Below, one piece after another: positions 1 to 8,496 of a DNA stretch of 64,000 nt; the stretch's first letter is position 1; every line of letters starts with the position of its first letter. The notes below the pieces were generated by a model. That model was not told the origin of the DNA. It saw only the letters and a list, made by a program, of their open reading frames with translations, and did not search any database. The position numbers were made by a program, and so were the translations under genes. Origin of the DNA: Peribacillus simplex (GTDB lineage: Bacteria > Bacillota > Bacilli > Bacillales > DSM-1321); the NCBI RefSeq assembly GCF_001542915.1, contig NZ_LNNH01000028.1, forward strand, positions 105,455 to 169,454, given 5' to 3'.

Positions 1-389
1 TCAACAAGGCGGATCCGCTCCCAGCTGGTCATCCCGATGCCCCGCCCGGATTCCAGCAAATTTTCATTTACTCCTTTGATGCCTGTATATGTATTCCTGA
101 GTATGGGTAAAACAGAATAGAAAAATAAGGCAATAATTGCGGGTGTCTTCCCTACCCCGAGGAAAGGAATGAAAAAGGCAAGTACTGCAAGACTCGGCAG
201 CGTCTGCATAATATTAGCAATCCCGATTATAAAGGAAGCGCTCCTTTTCATGCGAGTCAGCAGAATGCCAAGGGGGACGGCAATAATTATTCCAAGAAAC
301 ACGGCGATCAAAGATATGTATAAATGTTCCCATGCCTTAAAAATCAATTCTTGCCAGTTCGTTTGTAAAAAATCAAGCAAAGTTTCCAT
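1..389 (-). CDS. Quaternary-amine ABC transporter permease, OpuBB/OpuCB type (partial)
   Basis: This is the N-terminal 129 residues of an inner-membrane permease; the gene runs off the left edge of the window. The protein opens METLLDFLQTNW, continues with hydrophobic segments, and contains the TLPSLAVLAFFIPFLG stretch typical of the OpuBB/OpuCB/ProW permeases that import glycine betaine, carnitine or choline. The ATG is preceded by AGGAGGTG five bases upstream. It lies 12 bp after the stop of the ATPase gene on the same strand, so the two belong to one operon. The substrate cannot be read from this fragment. Confidence 0.85.
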   Translation of the reverse strand, partial: METLLDFLQTNWQELIFKAWEHLYISLIAVFLGIIIAVPLGILLTRMKRSASFIIGIANIMQTLPSLAVLAFFIPFLGVGKTPAIIALFFYSVLPILRNTYTGIKGVNENLLESGRGIGMTSWERIRLV

Positions 390-401
390 CTTATACACCT
401 C

Positions 402-1556
402 CTAGAACATTTCAACCATTTCAGCTATTTGACTTTCTTCCTCTCCCCAGATGCTGTCATATACAATATCGACTAGTGTTGCCCTGGTGACAATTCCGAC
501 CAGGCGTTTATTGTGATCAACTACCGGCACATATTTGAATCCCCGTTTCAGGATCTTTTGAACCGAATCACGGATTAAAGAATCTTGTTTCACTGAATAT
601 ACTTCTGTATTAATCACTTCACTTATGAATGTAGCTTTTTTACGGTATTCACTGATCGTTTCTACATCCACGTAGCCCTTCAACATATTTTGCTCATCGA
701 CCACAAGTAAGGAATCCACCCTTTTCTCGCGCATGATCTTGATGGCATCGGTAAGAGACTTTTCCTCTGTAATGGATATCGGATTACGACTCATGATTTG
801 TTCCACCAACTCAACATAAGGTCTTGTTTGAAGCAATCGATCTTTTCCTATGAACTCTTCGACGAATTCATTCACTGGGTTTCTGAGTATTTCATCCGGT
901 GTCCCCACTTGAACGATTTCCCCACCCTTCAAAATGACAATCCGGTCGGCTAGCTTAATTGCTTCATCCATGTCGTGAGTCACGAAAACGATGGTTTTGT
1001 TCAGTGTACGCTGGAGATTTTTAAATTCTTCCTGTAGGGCATCGCGGGTTATCGGATCGAGTGCACCGAATGGTTCATCCATTAAAATAAGAGGTGGATT
1101 GGAAGCAAGTGCTCTCAGCACGCCAATTCTTTGCTGCTGCCCGCCGCTCAGTTCGTGTGGATACCTTTCTAAATATTCAGGGCCCATATCGACAAGCTGA
1201 AGCAATTCAAGTGCACGTTCTTTTTTTCGCTGTTCCTCCCATTTAAGAAGTTTTGGAACGAGCGTGATATTTTCCAGAATCGTCATATGTGGGAAAAGTC
1301 CGATTTGCTGAATGACGTACCCAATTTCCCTTCTTAATTGAACCGGGTCTTTATCCATTATATTTTCACCATTTATCAGGATCTGACCTTCTGACGGTTC
1401 AATTAGACGGTTAATCATTTTCATGGTTGTCGTTTTACCACAGCCACTTGGACCAATGAAGCAAATGAACTCTCCTTTTTTTATGTCCAGTGATATATTC
1501 TTTACAGCCTTCTTGCCTCCCTTATAGATTTTTGATACATTCTCGATTTTTAACAT
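402..1556 (-). CDS. opuCA: Quaternary-amine ABC transporter ATP-binding protein with CBS domains (OpuCA-like)
   Basis: ATPase subunit of an osmoprotectant importer, 384 residues, the usual OpuCA length. Walker A GPSGCGKT is at about residues 35-42; the signature LSGGQQQRIG, Walker B LILMDEPFGALD and the H-loop THD follow. The C-terminal third holds two CBS domains, which in OpuA/OpuC-type ATPases take part in ionic or nucleotide sensing. An upstream in-frame ATG pair exists, but GGAGGTG lies inside that extension seven bases before the ATG chosen here. The permease gene follows after 12 bp. OpuBA is an alternative name; specificity depends on the binding protein, which lies outside the window. 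Confidence 0.88.
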   Translation of the reverse strand: MLKIENVSKIYKGGKKAVKNISLDIKKGEFICFIGPSGCGKTTTMKMINRLIEPSEGQILINGENIMDKDPVQLRREIGYVIQQIGLFPHMTILENITLVPKLLKWEEQRKKERALELLQLVDMGPEYLERYPHELSGGQQQRIGVLRALASNPPLILMDEPFGALDPITRDALQEEFKNLQRTLNKTIVFVTHDMDEAIKLADRIVILKGGEIVQVGTPDEILRNPVNEFVEEFIGKDRLLQTRPYVELVEQIMSRNPISITEEKSLTDAIKIMREKRVDSLLVVDEQNMLKGYVDVETISEYRKKATFISEVINTEVYSVKQDSLIRDSVQKILKRGFKYVPVVDHNKRLVGIVTRATLVDIVYDSIWGEEESQIAEMVEMF

Positions 1557-1619
1557 AACAAGCACCTCCATCATTCGTAAACAATTACAAATTTTACAAA
1601 AATATTACCTTTTATATGC

Positions 1620-1642
1620 ACAGTCTGTTATACCCAGACAGT
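1620..1642. promoter_or_regulatory. Inverted repeat upstream of the opuC-type operon, possible operator
   Basis: CAGTCTG and CAGACAG flank a 7-bp centre, giving an imperfect palindrome (six of seven arm positions match) about 65 bp upstream of the ATPase start. GbsR/OpcR-type repressors control such operons in Bacillus, but no regulator gene is in view, so the operator role is inference. Confidence 0.3.
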
Positions 1643-1703
1643 AAATCTCTTAAACATTTAAAGTGTAAATTTCTAGTTCTTTGTATTTATATGAAAAAAT
1701 GGA

Positions 1704-1735
1704 ATAAAAAAACTGCCCTTTTAAAAAGGCAGTTA
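1704..1735 (-). terminator. Intrinsic terminator of the acyl-CoA dehydrogenase gene
   Basis: On the minus strand AACTGCC pairs with GGCAGTT around a short A/T-rich loop and is followed by a run of seven T. It lies 18 bp after the acyl-CoA dehydrogenase stop codon. Confidence 0.85.
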
Positions 1736-1752
1736 GTAGATTCTAATTAAGA

Positions 1753-2916
1753 TCATGCATCCAACTCGTTTGGATTGGCAAAGAGGTTTTTTATGATGTC
1801 AGTTGGCCCTTTACGGGTTGAAAACACGGAAATGTCCCGATGACGCCTGATAATCTTATCGTCACTCCTATGTCCGTACCCATCATGTACCTGCATGCAC
1901 CTGTCAGATATTCGTTTGGACATTTTTGTGATCCAATATTCAGCCATCGAGACCTGAGTGATGATATTCTCCCCATCCATATGTTTACATATCAAATCAT
2001 CGACTAACGTACTGCCCACTTGAATATCTGTCGCTATTTCAGCAAACGTAGACCTCGTTTTTGGACATTGGCTAATGTTCTTATTAAAGGTTTTGCCTTC
2101 TTTTACATATCCTTTCGTCAAATGGTACATTTCTTTTGCTGCCATTAACGATTTAAGCGCACACATAAGGCTTTCCTGCTGTGAATTTTGATTGATATAG
2201 GATAGCCCTTTCCCTTCCTCCCCAAGGATGCTTTCGAGTGGTACTGCAGCGTCATCAAAAAAAAGGTCGGCTGTTTCCAGACCATTCCTGCCATCCTTAA
2301 CAAGCTTCCTGCCCATTGTCAATCCCGGAGTATCTTTGTCCACCAGCAGCAAACTGATACCGTCAAGACCGACTCCAAAATCGTTTTTACAGGCTACTAT
2401 CATTAAGTCGGCCCTATAACCGTTCGTAATGAAGGTTTTTGCTCCCGTGATTCGATAATACCCATCTTTTTTGACGGCAGTGGTTTGCTCAGGACACGCA
2501 TCCTGCTCTGAAAGAGCATAAGCAGATAACAGTTCACCTGACCTGAGTCCAGGTAAAAACCTATGTTTTTGATCAATTGTTCCGAATGAAGCAATATAGC
2601 GGGCCACAACATCTGAATCAATGAATATTCCTGCCAAGCCAGATCTGATTCTTTCCAATTCCTCTGCCACTACAACTGAATAGGCAAAGTCTGCTCCGGA
2701 TCCACCGAATTCCACATCAAGCCATGGACTTAAAAATCCATTATCCCCCATTTTCTTTCGAAATGAGCGTGGTATTTCCCCCTCTTTTTCCCATTGATGA
2801 TAATGGGGAACAGCCTCATTATCAAGAAATTCACGAAATGACCGTCGAAATAATAAGTGTTCTTTCGTGAAGAAGGAACGTGATTCATCCTTATTGACCG
2901 CCATCGTGTTAACCAT
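1753..2916 (-). CDS. Acyl-CoA dehydrogenase family protein
   Basis: FAD-dependent dehydrogenase that would introduce a 2,3-double bond into an acyl-CoA; 387 residues, normal for the family. The N-terminal helical domain, a mid-domain segment SAYALSEQDA (131-140) and KTFITNGY (160-167), and a C-terminal helical bundle with QVHDGYGH are visible. The common catalytic Glu just before the C-terminal Gly is Lys here (RKGPTDI). However Glu248 (QQESL) falls where long-chain and isovaleryl-CoA dehydrogenases keep their base when aligned from memory, so activity is plausible. GGAGG sits seven bases before the ATG. The gene has its own promoter, a cre-like site upstream and a terminator, so it is monocistronic. 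The natural acyl substrate is unknown. Confidence 0.85.
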   Translation of the reverse strand: MVNTMAVNKDESRSFFTKEHLLFRRSFREFLDNEAVPHYHQWEKEGEIPRSFRKKMGDNGFLSPWLDVEFGGSGADFAYSVVVAEELERIRSGLAGIFIDSDVVARYIASFGTIDQKHRFLPGLRSGELLSAYALSEQDACPEQTTAVKKDGYYRITGAKTFITNGYRADLMIVACKNDFGVGLDGISLLLVDKDTPGLTMGRKLVKDGRNGLETADLFFDDAAVPLESILGEEGKGLSYINQNSQQESLMCALKSLMAAKEMYHLTKGYVKEGKTFNKNISQCPKTRSTFAEIATDIQVGSTLVDDLICKHMDGENIITQVSMAEYWITKMSKRISDRCMQVHDGYGHRSDDKIIRRHRDISVFSTRKGPTDIIKNLFANPNELDA

Positions 2917-2962
2917 AAGTTAACCTCCATTCACAAATGATTTGGTTTGGCATGCATGCAAA

Positions 2963-2991
2963 ATAATATGATAGTACACAGGCCTGCTCAA
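2963..2991 (-). promoter_or_regulatory. Predicted SigA promoter of the acyl-CoA dehydrogenase gene
   Basis: Minus strand: -35 TTGAGC, 17-bp spacer, -10 TATTAT, about 45 bp upstream of the ATG. Spacing is ideal and the hexamers are each close to consensus. Confidence 0.55.
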
Positions 2992-3011
2992 AGACAAAGA
3001 TGATCAATGCA

Positions 3012-3025
3012 TGTAAGCGGTTACG
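3012..3025. promoter_or_regulatory. CcpA cre-like site
   Basis: TGTAAGCGGTTACG matches 13 of 14 positions of the cre consensus TGWAANCGNTNWCA. It lies about 20 bp upstream of the predicted -35 box of the acyl-CoA dehydrogenase gene, a position compatible with CcpA control by carbon source. Inferred from sequence match only. Confidence 0.5.
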
Positions 3026-3387
3026 AAAAAAATCAAATCTTCAAACTGCAAAAACGGCCCACACTATTCAAGTTCAACAAAAGTATAAAATTCCCTTTTA
3101 TAAAACGATTATTTACCATTTGAAAATCATTTGTGTATCGGATAATTCCTAGGAAGGTACTTGAGTCTTACTTACTTGTTTTTAGATTGGTTTTATTCGT
3201 ATATTCTAACGAGGTTATTTTTAAAATATTTATAAAGGTAAATAAACCTTGCCTCTTCGGTAAATTACCTGCCTGATGCCCTAAACGGTTAATATATCTC
3301 CCTTTTTTTACAGCTTTAATTTATTGCCGCAATAACTCACCTACTATTAAACCTTTTATTTGTCTAATACCCTGGAGTTCATTCACT
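3026..3387. other. Gene-free A/T-rich intergenic region
   Basis: No open frame with a ribosome binding site was found on either strand. There are weak inverted segments such as GGTAAAT with ATTACC around 3235-3270, which might form the 3' end of the MFS transcript, but no clear U-tract terminator. Confidence 0.5.
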
Positions 3388-4659
3388 TTATCTTAAATCC
3401 AATTGGTTGTTAATGTTTAACACTTCCAAATTAATCGGTTTTACATACCGTATTACCGCCAATGATGCGAAAATTGCTAAACTACCCGCTAATAGAAATG
3501 CTGCTGTATAGGTTCCAGATACTTGAACAAGGTATCCTGTTACCGTTGGACCAAGTATTCCAGCCGTATTGGCTAAGAAGTGCATGAAACCTCCGACCGA
3601 ACCAACATTTTGTGGATCTACAACGTCCTGAACGATCGCCCAGTAAATGGATCCGGTTAAATACAAGAACAAAACTGATGAAGCCACTAAACTTACAGCT
3701 CCTATAGTTGTGGTCACAATTCCTGCAAGTCCAATACACAAAGCAGAAATAAACAAACATGTGACTAATACAACCTTACGAGAAAATAATATTCCTTTTC
3801 CAGAGAACTTCTTGTATACAAAATCCGATAAATATCCGCCTGAAGCTAATCCAATAAAACCCAATATCCATGGGATGACTGTAACGATGCTCATTTCCTT
3901 GACATTTAATCCATGAGTATCTATTAAATAGCTAGGAAACCAAGTTAAAAAGAAAAAGAGAATATATGAATAAGCAAAATAAGCAAAGGATGTAAATAAA
4001 ACTGTTTTTTGTTTTAAATAATAACTTAATTGAATTTTTTTATTTGAGGAGACTTTATTAACATATTGTTGATTACTTGGAGTAGTAACATTATCTGCAG
4101 GTCCTTCTTTACTGAATAACCACCAAGCTATCGCCCAGGCAAAGCCGAGCAGCATGATTATGATGAAAGATATTCTCCAACCAAAACTGAGTGCTATTAT
4201 ACCGACAATGGGTCCTGCAATCGCTCCCCCTAATGGAGTACCGCTATTGGCTAAGCCAATAGCACCTGCCCGTTTGTCAGCTGGAAACCAATTATTAATC
4301 ATCTTGTTTATTGTGGCAGATAATGGTCCTTCCCCCATTCCAAAAAACACACGAATAATAATTAAACTAGCTAGTCCAAATGCTAAAGCGATTGCACCGC
4401 TAAATATGGACCAAACAATCATGGCGACAAATAGCGTCAGTTTAGCGCCATAACGATCCGAAGCCATTCCTCCAAGAAAGTTGAACACCGCATAACCAAC
4501 AGAAAAACTGCTAAAGACTATACCCATTTGCGTAGGTGTTAAATTTAACTCAGCTTGTATAAAAGGCGCAGCAATCGAGAGTGCGGATCTGTCCAAATAA
4601 TTAATAACACCTGCTAAGAAAAGCAAAATCATAATAGAAGTCCTACCCTTTGATAACAT
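3388..4659 (-). CDS. MFS transporter, anion:cation symporter (ACS/hexuronate-type) family
   Basis: Twelve-helix major facilitator of 423 residues. The opening NYLDRSALSIAAPFI and the loop motif GGMASDRYGAK are typical of ExuT/GudP/tartrate-type symporters that take up sugar acids with H+. The start was placed at the ATG preceded by a G-rich GGGGGGAG; a 13-residue longer frame has no such site. It is the last gene of the operon that includes a UxaA-type dehydratase, an SDR and an FAH-fold hydrolase, so it probably imports that pathway's aldonate or uronate. The actual substrate is not readable. Confidence 0.85.
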   Translation of the reverse strand: MLSKGRTSIMILLFLAGVINYLDRSALSIAAPFIQAELNLTPTQMGIVFSSFSVGYAVFNFLGGMASDRYGAKLTLFVAMIVWSIFSGAIALAFGLASLIIIRVFFGMGEGPLSATINKMINNWFPADKRAGAIGLANSGTPLGGAIAGPIVGIIALSFGWRISFIIIMLLGFAWAIAWWLFSKEGPADNVTTPSNQQYVNKVSSNKKIQLSYYLKQKTVLFTSFAYFAYSYILFFFLTWFPSYLIDTHGLNVKEMSIVTVIPWILGFIGLASGGYLSDFVYKKFSGKGILFSRKVVLVTCLFISALCIGLAGIVTTTIGAVSLVASSVLFLYLTGSIYWAIVQDVVDPQNVGSVGGFMHFLANTAGILGPTVTGYLVQVSGTYTAAFLLAGSLAIFASLAVIRYVKPINLEVLNINNQLDLR

Positions 4660-4794
4660 ATTCTCCCCCCTTAAAGTAAGCCATGGATATACTGACAAAG
4701 AGCAGGTTCACCGAAGAATGAAGCCTGCCCGAAATCATTAGTAGGCGATTTGATGTTGCATCAAAATCATCACGCTGGCAGGAAATTCATGTTT

Positions 4795-5700
4795 TTATTG
4801 CAGATTCTTTTCTTCAATAAATGTATTTGTTAATACTCCCAGCTTTTCAATTTCAACGGAAACGACATCGCCAGGCTTTATATAAGTTTGTTTTTCTTCG
4901 GGATAGCCCAAGATTACCCCCTCCGGTGTTCCTGTCAGAATGATATCTCCTGGAATTAAGGTCATATGATTGGAAATATAACTTACCATTTGGGCAACAG
5001 TAAAAATCATGTCCGACGTATTAGAATTCTGACGCACTTCTCCGTTTACCAATGTTTTTATACTCAAATTCTGTGGATCTCCCACTTCTTCAGCCGTTAC
5101 TAAATAGGGACCCATTGGGCTGAAATCATCACATGTTTTTCCAAGCAGCCATTGCGGTGTCTTAAACTGTAAATCCCTTGCGGACAAATCATTCACCGGA
5201 CAATACCCAAACACATGCTCGAGGGCATTCTCTTGTGAAACGAATTTTGCTTTCTTTCCAACGACAACACCCAGTTCCACCTCATAGTCTAACTTTTCTG
5301 TTACTGCGGGTACGGCAATCTCACATAGATGGCCTGTTAGTGTATTGTTAAACTTGTTAAATAGAATCGGAACTTCCGGATAAGCTGCATTGGTTTCATC
5401 TGCATGTTTACGGTAATTAAGCCCCACACAAATGATTTTATTAGGCTGGGTCACACAAGGCTCCCACTCTATATCCTTTTCATTCAAAACATAGGTTTCA
5501 GCGTTATATACATCAGGGTTGGTTACTAATCTTCCTAATGCAGCCAGTGCTGTTTGTCCGCCTTCGATGACTTCCATGATATTCGTCGGTACGCTTTCCC
5601 CTCCAATAACGGATAATGCAGATACTACATCAACAATACCATTATCCACTTTCACCCCAAGAGATTGTTTGCCATTTTTCTTGAAAGTTAATAACTTCAA
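4795..5700 (-). CDS. Fumarylacetoacetate hydrolase (FAH) family protein
   Basis: 301-residue COG0179-type enzyme of the FAH fold, which cleaves or rearranges 2-oxo acids with a divalent metal. The core motifs are present: IICVGLNYRKHADE, the metal-binding LDYEVELGVVVGK with two Glu, VNDLSARDLQ, and ILTGTPEGV near the C-terminus. A TTG start is chosen because AGGAGG lies six bases upstream; the longer ATG frame overlaps that site. It follows the SDR gene by 46 bp. With an SDR and a sugar-acid dehydratase next to it, a 2,4-diketo-3-deoxy-aldonate hydrolase (as in L-rhamnose/L-fucose diketo pathways) is a reasonable guess; 2-keto-4-pentenoate hydratase-type activity is the main alternative. Confidence 0.85.
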   Translation of the reverse strand: MKLLTFKKNGKQSLGVKVDNGIVDVVSALSVIGGESVPTNIMEVIEGGQTALAALGRLVTNPDVYNAETYVLNEKDIEWEPCVTQPNKIICVGLNYRKHADETNAAYPEVPILFNKFNNTLTGHLCEIAVPAVTEKLDYEVELGVVVGKKAKFVSQENALEHVFGYCPVNDLSARDLQFKTPQWLLGKTCDDFSPMGPYLVTAEEVGDPQNLSIKTLVNGEVRQNSNTSDMIFTVAQMVSYISNHMTLIPGDIILTGTPEGVILGYPEEKQTYIKPGDVVSVEIEKLGVLTNTFIEEKNLQ

Positions 5701-5746
5701 AATGATCCTCCTCATATCCTTTTAAATTTTTTGTATCTCTTTGCTC

Positions 5747-6520
5747 TCATGCATTTTTTCCGAAGACGACACCACCGTCCATATAAAGCGGGGAGCCCAT
5801 CATAAACTTAGATTCATCGGATGCTAAAAATAAAGCCGCTTTTGCAACATCTTCCGGTTTTCCGAGATCACCGCTTAATTGGCGAGTTTTTATATGTTCC
5901 ACCGCTTCTTCCGGATTATCGTAAGAGGTTTGCAAATACTTTTCCACAAATGGCGTGAAAATCGTTCCCGGCAACAACGCATTTACACGAATTTTATAAG
6001 GTGCGTAATCGACCTGCATGGATTTTGTAAGTGCCAAAACCGCTCCTTTTGTAGCAGCATAAGAGGCTCTGCGCGCTAAGCCAATTTCAGCGATACATGA
6101 TGACATATTGATGATGGAGCCATTTTTTCTCTCCATCATGTGCGGCAAGACATATTTACTTGGCAGGTAAACTCCTTTAATATTTACACTGATTACCCTA
6201 TCCCAGTCGTCGGGTTCGATTTCATGCAGTTCGCCTATACCGCTAATGCCGGCATTATTGAAAAGAACATCAATCCTGGAATATTTTCCAACTACCTGTT
6301 GAACCATTTCTTTAACAGAATCGGCATCCGTGACGTCAGCATGAATAAAGGTCGCTTCCCCGCCTGATGAAGTGATTTCTCCTACTGCTTGGTTCCCATT
6401 TTTTTCATCAAGGTCATTCACGATGATAGTGGCCCCTTCTTTTGCAAAAAGTAACGCCGTACTTTTTCCGATGCCAGAGCCCGAACCAGTGATCAATACA
6501 ATTTTCCCTTGCAATCTCAT
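5747..6520 (-). CDS. SDR family NAD(P)-dependent oxidoreductase
   Basis: Classical short-chain dehydrogenase of 257 residues. The Rossmann motif TGSGSGIGKS is near the N-terminus, NNAG mid-protein, then the catalytic set Ser (NMSS), Tyr-x-x-x-Lys (YAATKGA), and PGTI. Asp at the end of strand beta-2 (VNDLDEKNG) favours NAD over NADP. The ATG with AAAGGTG eight bases upstream was preferred to a GTG three codons earlier. It sits between the dehydratase and FAH-fold genes in one operon, consistent with oxidation of a 2-keto-3-deoxy sugar acid at C4; this role is inferred from context. Confidence 0.88.
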   Translation of the reverse strand: MRLQGKIVLITGSGSGIGKSTALLFAKEGATIIVNDLDEKNGNQAVGEITSSGGEATFIHADVTDADSVKEMVQQVVGKYSRIDVLFNNAGISGIGELHEIEPDDWDRVISVNIKGVYLPSKYVLPHMMERKNGSIINMSSCIAEIGLARRASYAATKGAVLALTKSMQVDYAPYKIRVNALLPGTIFTPFVEKYLQTSYDNPEEAVEHIKTRQLSGDLGKPEDVAKAALFLASDESKFMMGSPLYMDGGVVFGKNA

Positions 6521-6556
6521 CACACTCACACCTTTCGTATCACTAAATTTTGCTTC

Positions 6557-7717
6557 TTATAGGCTAATGCCGATTCGATTGATACTAAACTCCTGATGAC
6601 CGAGAATTTCTGCTTTTGTTAAACTACCCGATGATATGTCCACAATCTCATCAAAAATCCGCTTTCCAGCCTGGTCTAACGTTTCTTTTCCTTGCAGCAC
6701 ACTGCTTATATCCATGTCAATATTATCGTTCATCCGTTTTCCGGTTAGCTCATTTCCAGTAATTTTAATGACTGGAAGAATCGGGTTTCCTGTAGGAGTC
6801 CCACGGCCGGTTGTAAAGCAAACAACTTGTACCCCGGCAGCTGCCATGCCAGAAACACACTCGATATCATTTCCTGGTGAATCCATAAAGTAATAACCTT
6901 TTCCAGGGATGGATTGCGCGTACTCCACTACCCCTTGTAAAGGTGATGTTCCTGCTTTACTAATACACCCTAGCGATTTCTCTTCAATGCTTGAAAGTCC
7001 ACCTTCAATATTTCCCGGGCTTGGATTGCCACCGCGCATATCGACACCCATGCGCTCGATTTCTTTTTCAAACCTCTCAACATACGAATATAGTTTGTGA
7101 CGAATGTCATCGGAAACGGCTTTTTCAGCTACAATATGCTCTGCGCCAATAATTTCCGTTGTTTCCCCCATGACAATGCATCCTCCTTCGCTGATGATCA
7201 AGTCTGAGGCCTTACCTAAAGCAGGATTACTGCATAATCCAGAAGTTGAGTCAGATCCTCCGCATTTCACCCCGACAATGATCTCAGACAAAGAAATGTC
7301 TTCCTTAGGGATTTGTTGAATATCCATGACAAGTTTACGAGCTGAATCTATTCCTTTTTGAATTGTTTTAACTGAGCCTCCTTCATATTGTATATCCAAC
7401 CAGATGACGGGCTTGCCAGTCTCTCTTATTTCATCGCGAATTTGGTCTGCTTTCATCACTTCGCAGCCAAGGCTTACGATCAATACCGCTCCGACGTTGG
7501 GGTTTTTCCCCATTCCCACGAGTACTTGATGTGTTCTTTCTTTATCATCCCCTACTTGGCTGCAGCCATGTTGATGAGGAATCGCAACTGTTCCCGGCAC
7601 TTGCTGCTGAATTCTGTTTACCACCTGATTTGCACAAACAACAGTAGGCAATAATAAAACATGATTTCGTATACCTACCTTTCCGTCTGTTCTGCGATAA
7701 CCTTTAAATAATGTCAT
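6557..7717 (-). CDS. UxaA family dehydratase, large (C-terminal) subunit
   Basis: 386 residues related to the catalytic C-terminal part of altronate and galactarate dehydratases, which remove water from sugar acids to give 2-keto-3-deoxy acids. Family features seen include GYRRTDGKVGIRNH at the N-terminus, PHQHGCSQVGDD, GCEV, GVKCGGSDSTSGLCSNPA, and FTTGRGTPTGNPI. The cysteine and histidine residues in these motifs are the kind that bind the iron centre. The start has AGGAGGG six bases upstream and overlaps the SAF-subunit gene by 14 bp, implying translational coupling. Substrate could be altronate, galactarate, or another aldonate; the context does not decide. Confidence 0.88.
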   Translation of the reverse strand: MTLFKGYRRTDGKVGIRNHVLLLPTVVCANQVVNRIQQQVPGTVAIPHQHGCSQVGDDKERTHQVLVGMGKNPNVGAVLIVSLGCEVMKADQIRDEIRETGKPVIWLDIQYEGGSVKTIQKGIDSARKLVMDIQQIPKEDISLSEIIVGVKCGGSDSTSGLCSNPALGKASDLIISEGGCIVMGETTEIIGAEHIVAEKAVSDDIRHKLYSYVERFEKEIERMGVDMRGGNPSPGNIEGGLSSIEEKSLGCISKAGTSPLQGVVEYAQSIPGKGYYFMDSPGNDIECVSGMAAAGVQVVCFTTGRGTPTGNPILPVIKITGNELTGKRMNDNIDMDISSVLQGKETLDQAGKRIFDEIVDISSGSLTKAEILGHQEFSINRIGISL

Positions 7718-8048
7718 TAGAATCCCTCCTACTCCCTGCTTTTTGATCCCCGCGTCCTCGAATGCCTTCAATATTATGAACATGTACATGTTCTCCTTCA
7801 TCAATACCTTCGGTTGCGGCTCCGATTGATTCGCCATACTTAATAATTCGCTCTCCTTTTTTAACCGGACGAATCGCAACTTTGTGACAGAATTTCACAT
7901 CTTGCTGAACGATTATGTTATGACTAATTCCGTTAAGGTTAAAAGAAAGGTTTTCCCCCGCTTTGACATCACAAAGTAAGGTCGCCACATTGTCCTTGGA
8001 ATCCATGACAATACAAGAAACACCCGTTTTAAAAGAATTTTCACTCAT
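7704..8048 (-). CDS. UxaA family dehydratase, small SAF-domain subunit
   Basis: 114-residue protein corresponding to the N-terminal SAF domain that in many UxaA proteins is joined to the large domain. FCHKVAIRPVKKGERIIKYGESIG and GEHVHVHNIEG are the recognisable SAF/UxaA_N motifs. It is the first gene of the operon, with GAGGTGTG upstream of its ATG, and its end overlaps the large subunit gene. Together the two would form one sugar-acid dehydratase. Confidence 0.88.
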   Translation of the reverse strand: MSENSFKTGVSCIVMDSKDNVATLLCDVKAGENLSFNLNGISHNIIVQQDVKFCHKVAIRPVKKGERIIKYGESIGAATEGIDEGEHVHVHNIEGIRGRGDQKAGSRRDSNDII

Positions 8049-8496
8049 CTATTCACACCTCACAATCATTCATTTTTTAATAAGAAACGAACCGTACTCA
8101 TCCAATATTTTACATAAAACAGAGTACTTGCAAAGAAAAATGGTAGAATCCCGACGAAATTTCGTCCATAATAGCTTCACAGCTGTAGGGTCATAGGGAT
8201 AAAATAATATTGAATTAAATTTTTTATAATTCTAAATTTTCAGACTCAATTCCCCATAGGAACTGCCAGTAATTCTATCTCCTCCTTTATATTAGTTCGT
8301 ACTTTTTGATAGCGTTCTCTTTTTTATGCAATGAATTGTGTCGCTAAGAAATTTCAACAACATGATGTTTTTTATCTCTTAAAAATATTGTATCATCGAA
8401 TTTCAAAACATAAATTCCGTAATTCATCATATTTATACGGTTTTTTGATATATCGGTGTTATTTACTAAATTACAGGAAATGGTGATGATTTTTAA
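8049..8496. other. Divergent intergenic region between sugar-acid operon and AraC regulator
   Basis: About 450 bp without a supported gene. It holds a perfect 14-bp palindrome (annotated separately). On the minus strand TTGCAA followed by TAAAAT, 15 bp apart, is a weak promoter candidate for the operon. A strong minus-strand Shine-Dalgarno AAAGGAGG at about 8280-8289 has no usable start codon after it. Confidence 0.5.
8153..8166. promoter_or_regulatory. Perfect 14-bp palindrome, candidate operator
   Basis: GACGAAATTTCGTC is fully self-complementary and lies about 105 bp upstream of the first operon gene, between divergent transcription units. AraC-family proteins usually bind direct repeats, so a different regulator may use it. 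Function inferred from symmetry and position only. Confidence 0.35.

Noticed and set aside
1753..2916. Acyl-CoA dehydrogenase judged inactive for loss of the catalytic Glu
   Set aside because: Glu248 lies at the alternative position used by isovaleryl- and long-chain enzymes, so inactivity cannot be claimed.
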